Assembly: GCF_004799515.1 (NCBI RefSeq)
Contig: NZ_SSMX01000026.1
Span: forward strand, 186,001 to 250,000
Length of the DNA: 64,000 nt
Direction: 5' to 3'
Source: Phenylobacterium sp.
GTDB lineage: Bacteria; Pseudomonadota; Alphaproteobacteria; Caulobacterales; Caulobacteraceae
A program made the position numbers and the translations under genes. A model generated the notes under the pieces. The model searched no databases, was not told where the DNA came from, and worked only from the letters and a program-made list of their open reading frames with translations. Shown piece by piece: positions 36,922 through 46,812 of this stretch (positions are counted from its first letter, which is position 1; each line of letters opens with the position of its first letter).

Positions 36922-37728
36922 CTAGGCGGCCGCCGCCCGCGCCGGCCCCGGTCTCGGCCGCAGGATCAGCCACGCGATCAGGATCGTGAACAGCGCGATG
37001 CCGGCGCCGAACTCCGTGGTGAGGTAGAAGGCGCCGCGCCGGTTTACCGTCGCCTGGTCGAAAACCGACTGGATCAGGAGGTTGTGCGCCGCATGCAGCA
37101 AGGTCGGCGGCCAGACGCTGTCCGAACGCAAACGCAGCCACGCGTAGAGGAAGGCCGAGCTGATCACCATCAGCGCGAAACAGCCGAGTTGGAAGGGAAC
37201 GGGCGTACCGGCGGCCTTGTAGTCGGCGAAGATGATCAGCGGGAAATGCCATAGGGCCCAGATCACGCCGGAGATCAGCGCGGCGTTGCGGAAGTTGGTC
37301 ACCTTCAACAGTTCGGGAACCAGCAGGCCGCGCCAGCCGATCTCCTCGCCCAGCGCCCGGCTGATCTTGTCGAAAAGGCCGACGGTGAGGATCAGGCAGA
37401 GGGCGGCGGCGATGCCGGTGACATGCAGGCCGTAGGGCAGAACCGTGGTCCAGCGGCTGGGAACGAAGTCGGCCAAACCGGCGGCCCAGGCGATCAGGTA
37501 AGGCGGCAGGCCATAGGCGAGTGGCAGGGCCAGGGCGATCCACAGCCATTTGGGATTCTTCAGGCCCCAGCCGATGCCCGCCAGGCTGCGCTCGGTCGCC
37601 AACCGTACGAGGATCGCCGAAAGCGCCGGCCCGCCCCACATCAACACCGCCGCGGCCTGGCGCGAGGTCAGGCCGTGCTTGTGGATGCCGAGATAGTAGC
37701 CGGGGACGCTCAGCACCGCCGTCAGCAA
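36922..37728 (-). CDS. CPBP family intramembrane glutamic endopeptidase (Rce1-like)
   Basis: ALGEEIGWRGLLVPEL (EExxxR), GVIWALWHFPLI (FxxxH-like), LLHAAHNLL. Start uncertain (no ATG/GTG in frame upstream; TTG used by the track). Confidence 0.88.
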   Translation of the reverse strand: MLTAVLSVPGYYLGIHKHGLTSRQAAAVLMWGGPALSAILVRLATERSLAGIGWGLKNPKWLWIALALPLAYGLPPYLIAWAAGLADFVPSRWTTVLPYGLHVTGIAAALCLILTVGLFDKISRALGEEIGWRGLLVPELLKVTNFRNAALISGVIWALWHFPLIIFADYKAAGTPVPFQLGCFALMVISSAFLYAWLRLRSDSVWPPTLLHAAHNLLIQSVFDQATVNRRGAFYLTTEFGAGIALFTILIAWLILRPRPGPARAAAA

Positions 37729-37781
37729 GCAATAGGCGATGATCTTGCGCCAGGCCGCCTGCCGAGGCGGGAGGAGATCGC

Positions 37782-38792
37782 TCAGTTGATCACCTTCTCC
37801 GCGAACCGCTCCATCTCCTCGTACTGCGGGCTCATCTGCAGCAGGAGGAGGTCGAGGCCGGCGGCCTCATAGGCGGCGATGCGGTCCTTGATCTGGTCGG
37901 GCGCGCCGATCAGGTTCGGACGCAGGCCGCGGTTGGAGACGGAATATTCGGCGATCTTCATCTCGCGCTCCAGCTGGGTGCCGGAGAGCCACTGGTCGTA
38001 GTTGCCGAAGCCCGGCGCGTTGGGGTCCAGGGTGGTGATCCGCGCCACCTCCGCCTTGGCTTCCTCCTCGGTGTCGCGGACGATGGCGTAGGCGGCCATG
38101 CCGAAGATCATCGCCGGCTTGCCCACGGCCTCGCGGCGGGCGCGCATGTCGGCGATCTTCTCGGCGATCACCTCGACCGTGTCGCCGTGCATGACGTAGG
38201 CGTCGCACTGGGTGGCGATCATGGTCTTGGCCGCCTCGGACTCGCCGCCGGCGTAGACCACGGGTTTGCGCACCGGCTTGGGCTCGCAGATGGCGTCCTT
38301 CAGCTGGTAGCGGGGGCCGTCGTGGTTGAAGGTCTTCTCGCGCCACAGGCCGTCGACCACGTCCAGCCATTCCGAGGTGCGGCCATAGCGGTCGTCGTGC
38401 TGGTCGAACTGCAGGCCATAGCTGGTGGCCTCCTGCTGCCACCAGGACGAGACCACGTTCAGCGCCAGGCGGCCGTTCGCGATGTTATCGATGTTGGCGG
38501 CCTGTTTCGCGAACAGGGCCGGCTGGTGGAAGTTGGGCCGCACGGCGACCATCAGCTCCAGCCGCTCGGTGACGGCGGCGAGCGCCGCGGCGGTCGACCA
38601 GGCGTCCAGCGCAGGCTGGTCCGTCCCTTTGATGTCGTTGAGGTTCAGCTCGGCCACCAGGGTCAGGTCGTAGCCAATCTGCTCGGCCCGCTGGCAGAGG
38701 CGCTTGGTGTACTCCCAGGTGGGGGCCATGTGCTCGTCGGGGATATTGCGCAGCCAGCCGCCGAAGACCGGGGTCCAGAAACCGTATCTCAC
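37782..38792 (-). CDS. LLM class flavin-dependent oxidoreductase (SfnG/SsuD-like monooxygenase)
   Basis: MRYGFWTPVFGGWLRN..., VRPNFHQPALFAKQAANIDNIANGRLALNVVSSWW, RTSEWLDVVDGLWRE, PVVYAGGESEAAKTMIA. Confidence 0.92.
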   Translation of the reverse strand: MRYGFWTPVFGGWLRNIPDEHMAPTWEYTKRLCQRAEQIGYDLTLVAELNLNDIKGTDQPALDAWSTAAALAAVTERLELMVAVRPNFHQPALFAKQAANIDNIANGRLALNVVSSWWQQEATSYGLQFDQHDDRYGRTSEWLDVVDGLWREKTFNHDGPRYQLKDAICEPKPVRKPVVYAGGESEAAKTMIATQCDAYVMHGDTVEVIAEKIADMRARREAVGKPAMIFGMAAYAIVRDTEEEAKAEVARITTLDPNAPGFGNYDQWLSGTQLEREMKIAEYSVSNRGLRPNLIGAPDQIKDRIAAYEAAGLDLLLLQMSPQYEEMERFAEKVIN

Positions 38793-39712
38793 GCGGCCAC
38801 CTTTTGTTGAGCGGCGATCAGGCCAAGCAGGTAATCGACCAGCCGGTCGTGCGGGTCCCAGCCCAGCACCTCCAGGGGCTTGGCCACGAAGTTCGACATG
38901 GCGTTCAGGTCATAGAACCGCGCGCGGCCGTCGCGGTCGTCGATCATGTATTCGATGCCGCCGACGTCCAGACCGCTCATCACCGCGACCTTCTCCACCG
39001 CGCGGGCGATCTCGGCCGGCGGCCTGAATTCGCTGATGGTGATGGTGGGCTTGTCGACCATGCAGACGTCGGCCGGGCAGAGGTCGAAGGTCGAGCCGGC
39101 GCCGTCCAGGGCCAGCGCATAGAGCAGCTTGCCGTCCAGCACTTCGCAGCGGATCACCCGTGCATCGCGGGCGGGCACGTATTCCTGAATCAAGGCCACG
39201 CCGTCGACGCCCACCGGGGTCAGCTTGTCGGCCACCGCGGCGGCCAGTTCCTCTTCGCTGTCGTAGCGGATCATGCCCGTGCCGGAGCCGCCGACATTGA
39301 CCTTCACCATCACCGGATAGCCGATCTCGCCGGCCAGCCGCACCACGTCCTCGCGGCGGTGCGCGACGCGGGTCGCAGGGATGTCGAGGCCCGCCTTGCG
39401 GAAGAGGCTGAGCTGGCGGGCCTTGTTGGTGTCGTAGGCCAGCACGCCCGGGCCGTTGACCACGCGGGCGCCCAGGGTCTGCCAGTGGTCCAGCGCCGCC
39501 AGGCTGTAGAACAGGGCGTGCTCCTCCTGGCGCAGGAAGGAGGACATCGCCAGCCGGTTCAGGATCACTGGGGCGGGCAGGGCGGTGTCCGCGGGGTCGA
39601 AGGTGTGGTCCTGGATCGGGATGGCCGTCCAGTCCAGGCCGCGCCGCTTCAAGGTGGCGAACAGGGCTTCGAACCACTGCGGGTGTTCGTAGAAGACGGC
39701 GAGATCGGCCAA
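38789..39712 (-). CDS. ATP-grasp family protein (RimK-like ligase)
   Basis: GYPVMVKVNVGGSGTGMIRYDSEEEL, VALIQEYVPARDARVIRCEVLDGKLLYA, GLDVGGIEYMIDDRDGRARFYDLNAM. Stop overlaps LLM start (ATGA). Confidence 0.88.
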   Translation of the reverse strand: MADLAVFYEHPQWFEALFATLKRRGLDWTAIPIQDHTFDPADTALPAPVILNRLAMSSFLRQEEHALFYSLAALDHWQTLGARVVNGPGVLAYDTNKARQLSLFRKAGLDIPATRVAHRREDVVRLAGEIGYPVMVKVNVGGSGTGMIRYDSEEELAAAVADKLTPVGVDGVALIQEYVPARDARVIRCEVLDGKLLYALALDGAGSTFDLCPADVCMVDKPTITISEFRPPAEIARAVEKVAVMSGLDVGGIEYMIDDRDGRARFYDLNAMSNFVAKPLEVLGWDPHDRLVDYLLGLIAAQQKVAA

Positions 39713-39862
39713 GGCTAGGGACTCCGGACGCGTTCCAACCCGCCTCGGCGGGAAAGGGCTGCCGCGGCGTCAGCGTCCAGATAGTTCAGTTGCGCGCGCT
39801 TGGCATCCCCGATGTGTTTGGCCCGATCGTGTGGGGCGTGTGCCCGGTCGGGATCGGCGCGC

Positions 39863-40189
39863 CTATTTGATCTTGATCGGCACCGAGCCCTGTGGGGTCA
39901 CGAGGTCGAAGCTGTCGCCGGACTTCTTGTCCTTGGGATATTCGGCGCAGGTCTCGTTGGGGTCGAGGTTGGAGGTGGTGCAGAGCTTCTCGCCGTCGAC
40001 CCGCCAGGTCCCGGTGATCGCCCCGTCCATGCCGTTGAACTTGCCATCGGGGGTGAAGTTCAGGTCGATGACCATGTCGGCGATGGTGACGATCATGCCG
40101 TGAGCGGCGATCTCCTGGGCGGTGTTCGCGGCGGCCGGCAGGGCGGCGGCGAGCGGCAGGACGAAGGCGGCGGCGATCAGCTTGCGCAT
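39863..40189 (-). CDS. Hypothetical secreted protein
   Basis: MRKLIAAAFVLPLAAALPAAANTAQEIAAHGMIVTIADMVIDLNFTPDGKFNGMDGAITGTWRVDGEKLCTTSNLDPNETCAEYP: signal peptide, small lipocalin-like/DUF character. Confidence 0.7.
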   Translation of the reverse strand: MRKLIAAAFVLPLAAALPAAANTAQEIAAHGMIVTIADMVIDLNFTPDGKFNGMDGAITGTWRVDGEKLCTTSNLDPNETCAEYPKDKKSGDSFDLVTPQGSVPIKIK

Positions 40190-40247
40190 GGCGGTCTCCG
40201 GGAGAATCTGTTCCTTGAACGCCATTCTACACCAGACGGCAGGCATG

Positions 40248-40526
40248 TCAGACGAGGCGCAGCGCCGGAACCCGCGGCGGCGGCGTGTAGGCGTCGGCGG
40301 GCGGGGTGAAGCAGTGCATCTCGCGCACCGCCGCCTGCACCACCACGACGCCGGCGATCCCGGCGGCGGCGCGCTCGCGGGCCTGGTTGCAGGCGAAGCG
40401 CACGGCGTCCGCCTGCTCGTCGAAGGCGCCGGCGTCGCCGTCGTCGCGCCACACCTGCCAGCGGCCGAACCGCTCGGCGATCACGTACTTGCAGGTGCGC
40501 GCGTGGCGCGTTTCAGCCCGGTCCAT
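40248..40526 (-). CDS. Hypothetical protein
   Basis: 92-aa ORF YVIAERFGRWQVWRDDGDAGAFDEQADAVRFACNQARERA, DUF2188-like flavour. Confidence 0.55.
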   Translation of the reverse strand: MDRAETRHARTCKYVIAERFGRWQVWRDDGDAGAFDEQADAVRFACNQARERAAAGIAGVVVVQAAVREMHCFTPPADAYTPPPRVPALRLV

Positions 40527-40539
40527 GGGCGGACCTCCT

Positions 40540-40989
40540 TTAGGCGGCTTGCTTCATCGGCGCGTTGTGTTCGCGCCGGGCGATGTGCAGCTCGCGGCGA
40601 TGGCCGTGGTGGCATTCCTCCACCGTGTAGCCGTGGCGCTGCAGGAGTCGGTGGATCGGGTCCGCCCGGAAGGCGAGCACGCGGGGCAGGGGCGACTGGA
40701 ACACCAGGGCGCCGCCTTCGCGCACGTGCGGGCCGTTTTGCAGCAGGGCCGCAAGGGTCGCCTCGTCACAGGTGTGCGCCACGATCAGGGCGTCGGGCGC
40801 CTCGTGCGGGCCGTGGCCCGGCTTCAGGTAGCCCACCTGCTCAAAGCCATGACGGCAGAGCCAGAGGAGGGCGGACAGGCCGCTCGACCCGGTGACGCGG
40901 ATCACGCTGGACTTGGTGATATGCGCCCGCGCCAGCAGCGATATGAGCGGGTCGCTGCTGAGCAGGCCGGTGTGGGGCTCTTGAGACAT
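40540..40989 (-). CDS. Hypothetical protein
   Basis: 149-aa ORF with mixed composition; adjacent to and same strand as the 40248 ORF. Confidence 0.5.
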   Translation of the reverse strand: MSQEPHTGLLSSDPLISLLARAHITKSSVIRVTGSSGLSALLWLCRHGFEQVGYLKPGHGPHEAPDALIVAHTCDEATLAALLQNGPHVREGGALVFQSPLPRVLAFRADPIHRLLQRHGYTVEECHHGHRRELHIARREHNAPMKQAA

Positions 40990-41233
40990 CGAAACGCGGG
41001 ACTCCGATGGGCGAGGCGTCAGCGCCTTCGCCGGACCTCAACAGTCTCGCCGAGATGCCCGTAAGCGTTCGATACGGAAGGCGGCCGCGGGGATAAGCGA
41101 ACCATCAAGGCGGTGCGCCGGGCGGGGTCATGGGCGACCCTTATATGTCCCTTACGTCCAGGACAGGCTTCGGCATGGAGCTCTTACGTTGAAGCTCGGT
41201 AGGTTCCGGCCCTAGTCCGAGATCGGAGCTCAA

Positions 41234-41317
41234 ATGCTCGACGTCATCTACATCCTGGGCGGGGTGGCGATCTTCGCCGTCTTCGCCGCCTACATCCACG
41301 GCCTGAGGCGCATCTGA
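41234..41317 (+). CDS. 27-aa predicted single-TM small protein at the head of the kdp operon
   Basis: ATG...[32 protein letters not shown]; stop overlaps kdpF start by one base. Confidence 0.65.
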   Translation: MLDVIYILGGVAIFAVFAAYIHGLRRI

Positions 41318-41403
41318 TGCTCGCAGACATCATCTGGGGCGTCGGCGCCCTCGTCATCGGCGGCTACATGATCGTGGCCCTGCTGCGTCCGGAGAAGTTC
41401 TGA
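41317..41403 (+). CDS. kdpF: K+-transporting ATPase subunit F
   Basis: 28-aa [28 protein letters not shown] (TM plus '[12 protein letters not shown]' KdpF signature); stop overlaps kdpA start. Confidence 0.9.
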   Translation: MLADIIWGVGALVIGGYMIVALLRPEKF

Positions 41404-43112
41404 TGAACGGTCAGGGCTGGGCGGAAATCGTCCTCACCATCGTCCTCACGGTCGGGCTGGCCTGGCCGCTCGGCATCTATATGGCGCGCGTCTGGCAAGG
41501 CGAGCGCACCTGGCTCGACCCGGTGCTCAGGCCCATTGAGGCGCTGGTCTACGCCGCCTGCGGCGTCAAGCGGGACAAGGGGCAGAACTGGGTCGCCTAC
41601 GCCATGAGCGTGCTGGCCTTCTCGATCGCCAGCTTCCTGGTGCTCTATCTGATCCTGCGGTTCCAGAACCTGTTGCCGCTGAACCCCCAGGGCTTCCCGG
41701 GCCTGTCGCCCGACCTGTCGTTCAACACCGCGATCAGCTTCGTCACGAACACCAACTGGCAGTCCTATACGCCCGAGCAGGTGGTCTCGACCTTCTCGCA
41801 GATGGCGGGCCTGACCTCGCACAACTTCCTGTCGGCCGCCGCCGGCATCGCCGTCGCCGCCGCGCTGGCCCGGGCGTTCGTCGCCAACCGCAGCGAGGAC
41901 CTGGGGAACTTCTGGATCGACCTGACCCGGATCAGCCTCTACGTCCTGTTGCCCTTCTCGCTGATCCTGGCGCTGGCCTACGTCGCCCTGGGCGAGCCGC
42001 AGACCCTCATCGCCCACGTCACCGCCCACACGGTCGAGGGCGGCAAGCAAGTCATCGCCCTGTTCCCCACCGCCTCGCAGGAAGCGATCAAGCAGTTCGG
42101 CACCAACGGCGGCGGCATCTTTAACGCCAACTCCGCCCACCCGTTCGAGAACCCAAACCCGATCACCGACCTCATCGAGATCGTCTCGATGAACGTGCTG
42201 GGCTACGCCTGCGTGGTGGCCTTCGGCCGGGTGGTCGTGGCCAAGCCCGACGCACGCGCCCTGGTCATCGTCATGGGCCTCTTCGTGCTCGCCGCCTCCA
42301 GCATCGTCTATGCGACGGAGACGCGGCCGGCGCCGGCCCTGGTCGCCGCCCACGCCGACGCCGGCGTCAACATGGAAGGCAAGGAAGTCCGCTTCGGCGC
42401 GCCCTCCACGGCCATCTGGGTCGCAGCCACCACCGGCGCCTCGGACGGCGGCGTCAACGCCACGCACGACAGCCTGATGCCGCTGGGCGGCGGGATCGCG
42501 ATGTTCATGATCCAGCTGGGCGAGATCGTCCCCGGCGGCGTGGGCTCGGGCCTCTACGGCATGGTCGTGCTGGCCCTGATCGCGGTCTTCGTGGCGGGCC
42601 TTATGGTCGGCCGCACACCCGAGTACCTGGGCAAGAAGGTGGAGAGCCGCGAGATCAAGTACGCCATGCTGGCGGTCCTGATCCTGCCGCTGGCTATCCT
42701 CGGCTTCTCCGGCGTCGCCGCGGTGCTGCCCGTCGCGCTGAAGGGCCTGGCCAACCCCGGTCCGCACGGCCTGTCGGAGATCCTCTACGCCTACTCCTCG
42801 GCGACCGGGAACAACGGCTCGGCCTTCGCGGGCCTGTCGGCCAACACCCCCTGGTGGAACACCACCCTGGGCATCGACATGCTGCTCGGCCGCTTCGCCT
42901 ACGCCATTCCGGTGCTGGCGATCGCCGGCTCCATGGCCGCCAAGCCGAAGCTCTCCGCCACCGCCGGCACCTTCCCCACGGACGGCCCGCTGTTCGTCGG
43001 CCTGTTGATCGGGGTGATCCTGATCATGGGCGGCCTGCAGTTCTTCCCCGCCCTCGCCCTCGGCCCGATCGTCGAGCACTTCCAGGTGCTCCACGCCGTC
43101 GCGGCCCGCTGA
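41403..43112 (+). CDS. kdpA: Potassium-transporting ATPase subunit KdpA
   Basis: [62 protein letters not shown]. Confidence 0.97.
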   Translation: MNGQGWAEIVLTIVLTVGLAWPLGIYMARVWQGERTWLDPVLRPIEALVYAACGVKRDKGQNWVAYAMSVLAFSIASFLVLYLILRFQNLLPLNPQGFPGLSPDLSFNTAISFVTNTNWQSYTPEQVVSTFSQMAGLTSHNFLSAAAGIAVAAALARAFVANRSEDLGNFWIDLTRISLYVLLPFSLILALAYVALGEPQTLIAHVTAHTVEGGKQVIALFPTASQEAIKQFGTNGGGIFNANSAHPFENPNPITDLIEIVSMNVLGYACVVAFGRVVVAKPDARALVIVMGLFVLAASSIVYATETRPAPALVAAHADAGVNMEGKEVRFGAPSTAIWVAATTGASDGGVNATHDSLMPLGGGIAMFMIQLGEIVPGGVGSGLYGMVVLALIAVFVAGLMVGRTPEYLGKKVESREIKYAMLAVLILPLAILGFSGVAAVLPVALKGLANPGPHGLSEILYAYSSATGNNGSAFAGLSANTPWWNTTLGIDMLLGRFAYAIPVLAIAGSMAAKPKLSATAGTFPTDGPLFVGLLIGVILIMGGLQFFPALALGPIVEHFQVLHAVAAR

Positions 43113-43132
43113 CAGCCCCAAGGGTTCAAGCC

Positions 43133-45202
43133 ATGACCACCGCCACCGCACCCCTGGGCGAGCAACGCCGCAAGGCCGCCACCCTGGGAGGCTCGTTCTC
43201 CAGCCAGATGATGGCCCGCGCCGCCCGAGACTCCTTCGTCAAACTGGATCCGCGCCGGCTCACCGGCAATCCGGTGATCTTCGCCACCTGGATCGTCGCC
43301 CTCCTGGCCACGGTCTCCACCGGCCTGGCGATCAAGGACGGGACCGCCTGGGGCTTCGCCCTGCAGATCGCGCTGTGGCTCTGGGCCACCGTGCTGTTCG
43401 CCAACTTCGCCGAGAGCGTCGCCGAGGGCCGGGGCAAGGCCGCCGCCGACAGCCTGCGGGCGACCCGGGTGACCACCCCGGCCAAGCTGATCGTCGACGA
43501 CGCGCGCGGGACGGTCGTCCCGACGCCCGCCCACAAGCTGGGGGTCGGCCAGATCGTGCTGGTCGAGGCCGGCGACGTGGTCCCGGCCGATGGCGAGATC
43601 GTCGAGGGCATCGCATCCGTCAACGAGGCCGCCATCACCGGCGAGAGCGCGCCCGTCATCCGCGAGAGCGGCGGCGACCGCTCGGCGGTGACTGGCGGCA
43701 CCACCGTGGTCTCCGACTGGATCAAGGTGCGCATCACCTCCGAGGCCGGCTCGACCTTCCTCGACCGGATGATCGCCATGGTCGAGGGCGCCGACCGGCG
43801 GAAGACCCCCAACGAGGTGGCGCTGGCGGTGCTGCTCGCGGGCCTGACCCTGATCTTCCTGATCGCGGTGGTGACCCTCCTGGGCCTGGGCGCCTATTCC
43901 GGCGTGAAGCTCGACCCGATGGTGCTGGGCGCGCTGTTCATCTGCCTGATCCCGACGACCATCGGCGGCCTGCTGTCGGCCGTCGGCATCGCCGGCATGG
44001 ACCGGCTCCTGAAGTTCAACGTGCTGGCCACCTCCGGCCGGGCGGTTGAGGCGGCCGGCGACGTCGACACCCTGCTGCTCGACAAGACCGGCACCATCAC
44101 CTTCGGCAACCGCATGGCCACCGACCTGATCCCCGCGCCCGGCGTGCGCCCGGAGATGCTGCTGCGCGCCACCCTCTTGGCCTCCCTGGGCGACGAGACC
44201 CCGGAGGGCCGCTCCATCGTCGAGCTCGCCCGCAACCGCGGCCTGGTCCTGGAGGCGCCGAAGGGCGCGACGGTGATCCCGTTCTCCGCCACCACCCGCC
44301 AGTCCGGCCTCGACGCCGGGGACGGCAAGTGGCGCAAGGGCGCGGTGGACGCGGTCCTGAAGGACGCGGGCCTCGAGGCCAGCCAGGCGCCGGCGGAGTT
44401 CACCGCCGCGGTGGACCGCATCGCGCGCTCCGGCGGCACGCCGCTGGCGGTCTCCGAGGACGGCGTCCTGATGGGCGTCATCCACCTGAAGGACGTGGTG
44501 AAGCCGGGCGTGAAGGAGCGCTTCGCCGACCTGCGCCGCATGGGCCTGCGCACGGTGATGATCACCGGCGACAACCCGGTGACCGCCGCGGCCATCGCCT
44601 CGGAAGCCGGCGTCGACGACTTCCTCGCCGAGGCCACGCCGGAGGACAAGCTGCGGCTGATGCGCGACGAGCAGGGCCGGGGACGGCTGGTGGCCATGTG
44701 CGGCGACGGGGCCAACGACGCCCCCGCGCTCGCCCAGGCCGACGTGGGCGTGGCCATGCAGACCGGCGCCCAGGCCGCCCGCGAAGCCGGCAACATGGTC
44801 GACCTCGACAGCGACCCGACCAAGGTCATCGAGATCGTCGAAGTCGGGAAGCAGATGCTGATCACCCGCGGCGCGCTGACCACCTTCTCCATCGCCAACG
44901 ACGTGGCCAAGTACTTCGCCATCATCCCGGCGCTGTTCGTGCTGGGCCTGCCGGCGCTGGGCGCGCTTAATATCATGCGGCTGCACAGCCCTCAGAGCGC
45001 GATCCTGTCGGCGGTGATCTTCAACGCCCTGGTAATCGTGGCTCTGATCCCGCTGGCCCTGCGCGGGGTGAAGTATCAGGCGATCGGCGCCGGCAAGCTC
45101 CTGCAACGCAACCTCCTGATCTACGGCCTGGGGGGCATCGTTGCGCCCTTCGTCGGCATCAAGCTGATCGACCTGATCGTCTCCGGCGTAGGCCTGGCGT
45201 GA
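43133..45202 (+). CDS. kdpB: Potassium-transporting ATPase subunit KdpB (P-type ATPase)
   Basis: [14 protein letters not shown] phosphorylation site, [48 protein letters not shown]. Start at [15 protein letters not shown]. Confidence 0.97.
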   Translation: MTTATAPLGEQRRKAATLGGSFSSQMMARAARDSFVKLDPRRLTGNPVIFATWIVALLATVSTGLAIKDGTAWGFALQIALWLWATVLFANFAESVAEGRGKAAADSLRATRVTTPAKLIVDDARGTVVPTPAHKLGVGQIVLVEAGDVVPADGEIVEGIASVNEAAITGESAPVIRESGGDRSAVTGGTTVVSDWIKVRITSEAGSTFLDRMIAMVEGADRRKTPNEVALAVLLAGLTLIFLIAVVTLLGLGAYSGVKLDPMVLGALFICLIPTTIGGLLSAVGIAGMDRLLKFNVLATSGRAVEAAGDVDTLLLDKTGTITFGNRMATDLIPAPGVRPEMLLRATLLASLGDETPEGRSIVELARNRGLVLEAPKGATVIPFSATTRQSGLDAGDGKWRKGAVDAVLKDAGLEASQAPAEFTAAVDRIARSGGTPLAVSEDGVLMGVIHLKDVVKPGVKERFADLRRMGLRTVMITGDNPVTAAAIASEAGVDDFLAEATPEDKLRLMRDEQGRGRLVAMCGDGANDAPALAQADVGVAMQTGAQAAREAGNMVDLDSDPTKVIEIVEVGKQMLITRGALTTFSIANDVAKYFAIIPALFVLGLPALGALNIMRLHSPQSAILSAVIFNALVIVALIPLALRGVKYQAIGAGKLLQRNLLIYGLGGIVAPFVGIKLIDLIVSGVGLA

Positions 45203-45254
45203 TGGCTTCGATCTTTCGTGTTCCTTGCGCCGCCCATCCCGCGCGCGGGGAAAA

Positions 45255-45303
45255 GGCGGCGGACATCGCCCCCCTAGCCGGGCGCCCCTCGATGTCCGCC
45301 GCC
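45255..45303. repeat. Inverted repeat between kdpB and kdpC (14-bp perfect arms, 21-nt loop)
   Basis: GGCGGCGGACATCG (45255-45268) / CGATGTCCGCCGCC (45290-45303). Confidence 0.75.
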
Positions 45304-45351
45304 GACCACCCGCGGCCCTTCGGCCGCCCAGCGAATTCCTGAGGAGCCTAC

Positions 45352-45960
45352 ATGCTCGCCCAACTCCGCCCCGCCCTCGTCGCCACCCTGTTCTTCACCC
45401 TGCTGCTGGGCGTCGCCTATCCGCTCGCGGTGACCGGGGTCGCCCATGTGGCCTTCCCCAAGCAGGCCGAGGGCAGCCTGATCCGCGACGGCCAGGGCCA
45501 GGTGATCGGCTCGGCCCTGATCGCCCAGGCTTTCGCCAAGCCGCAGTATCTGCACCCGCGGCCGTCCGCGGCGGGCAATGACGCCTACGACGCCTCCAAC
45601 TCCGGCGGCTCCAACCTGGGGCCGCTGAACCCAGACCTCGCCAAGCGCATCGCCAAGGACACCGCCGGCCTGCAGGGCGAGGGCGCCGGTCCCGTGCCCG
45701 CCGATGCGGTGACCACGTCCGGCTCCGGGCTCGACCCGGACATCTCCCCGGCCAACGCCCAGCGGCAGGCCGCCCGGGTCGCCGCGGCGCGCGGGATCCC
45801 GGTGAGCGATGTGGAGAAGGCCATCGCCGGCGCCACCAAGACGCCGTGGCTGGGCCTGTTCGGCCAGCCGGCCGTCAACGTGCTGCAGGCCAACCTGGCG
45901 CTGGACGCCGCGGCTCCGGCGCGCGCGGCGCCGATCCCCGCGCCGGCGCCGGCGACCTGA
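45352..45960 (+). CDS. kdpC: Potassium-transporting ATPase subunit KdpC
   Basis: LLLGVAYPLAVTGVAHVAFPKQAEGSLI, QYLHPRPSAAGNDAYDASNSGGSNLGPLNPDL, SGLDPDISPANAQRQAARVA. Confidence 0.96.
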   Translation: MLAQLRPALVATLFFTLLLGVAYPLAVTGVAHVAFPKQAEGSLIRDGQGQVIGSALIAQAFAKPQYLHPRPSAAGNDAYDASNSGGSNLGPLNPDLAKRIAKDTAGLQGEGAGPVPADAVTTSGSGLDPDISPANAQRQAARVAAARGIPVSDVEKAIAGATKTPWLGLFGQPAVNVLQANLALDAAAPARAAPIPAPAPAT

Positions 45961-45969
45961 GCGGCGGAC

Positions 45970-46812
45970 CTACCGCCGCGGGGCCACGGCGGCCATCGCC
46001 GCCGAGAGGTAGGCCGCCACCATCTCCACCTCGCGGGCGGGATCGCGCGGCCGCCCGCCGGACCGGCCGCGCAGCCTGACCCCCAGCACCAGCCGATGGC
46101 TGGCCGGGGTCTGCACCGGCCAGAAGTCGAACCGCGACTGGTCGAAGGGGAAGGTCTCGGCGCGGGTCGGCTTGTCGTTGGCAAGCGCCCACTGGGCCGC
46201 CTCCTGGTCGGCCGCGGACAGGGCCGGGCCGCTGCTGGCCGCGGCGGGCCACAGCTTGCCGGACTGTTCGGCTAGGACCACGGCAGGCGCTTCGAAGATC
46301 TGCGCCAGGGCCAGCGCCGCGGTCCGCATCAGGACTGCGGCCGGCTGGGCCTCGATCACCGCATGCGCAAGGCCGCGCAGGGCCTCAGCCTGCTGCGCCG
46401 CCCGGTGGGCCGCCAGCGCCCGGCGCCGGGACTGCGCGCCCACGGCGCTGGCGATCGCCGCCACCAGGAGCATCAGGCCGAGCGACCACAGGTCCGTGGG
46501 GCTGTCCACGCGCAGCGACATGCGCGGCGCCACGAACAGGAAGTCGAACACCGCCACGCCGAGCATGGCCGAGATCATCGCCGGCCCCCAGCCGAAGCTC
46601 AGGGCCGACACGATGACCGGCACGACGAACACAAGGGAGAGGCTGGGCGCCTGGACGACGTGGTCGACGCCCAGGGCGATCAGGGTGGCGGCGGCCACCG
46701 ACAGGAGGCTGAGGCCGTAGCCGGCGGCGGTGGAGATGCGCTCGGGCGGCGCGGGCTCCGCCGCCGGCGGCGGGTCGGCCGAGGTGGGGAGGGCCGTGAC
46801 GTCGTTGGCCAT
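45970..46812 (-). CDS. DUF4118 (KdpD-type TM sensor) + GAF-like protein lacking USP/KdpD N-domain and histidine kinase
   Basis: Four TM segments YGLSLLSVAAATLIALGVDHVVQAPSLSLVFVVPVIVSALSFGWGPAMISAMLGVAVFDFLFVAPRMSLRVDSPTDLWSLGLMLLVAAIASAVGAQSRRRA then a GAF-like region ending at AAVAPRR. Confidence 0.85.
   Translation of the reverse strand: MANDVTALPTSADPPPAAEPAPPERISTAAGYGLSLLSVAAATLIALGVDHVVQAPSLSLVFVVPVIVSALSFGWGPAMISAMLGVAVFDFLFVAPRMSLRVDSPTDLWSLGLMLLVAAIASAVGAQSRRRALAAHRAAQQAEALRGLAHAVIEAQPAAVLMRTAALALAQIFEAPAVVLAEQSGKLWPAAASSGPALSAADQEAAQWALANDKPTRAETFPFDQSRFDFWPVQTPASHRLVLGVRLRGRSGGRPRDPAREVEMVAAYLSAAMAAVAPRR

Noticed and set aside
42899-45106. 735-aa minus-strand ORF over kdpAB
   Set aside because: His/Gln/Arg/Gly-rich antisense frame over unequivocal kdpA/kdpB.
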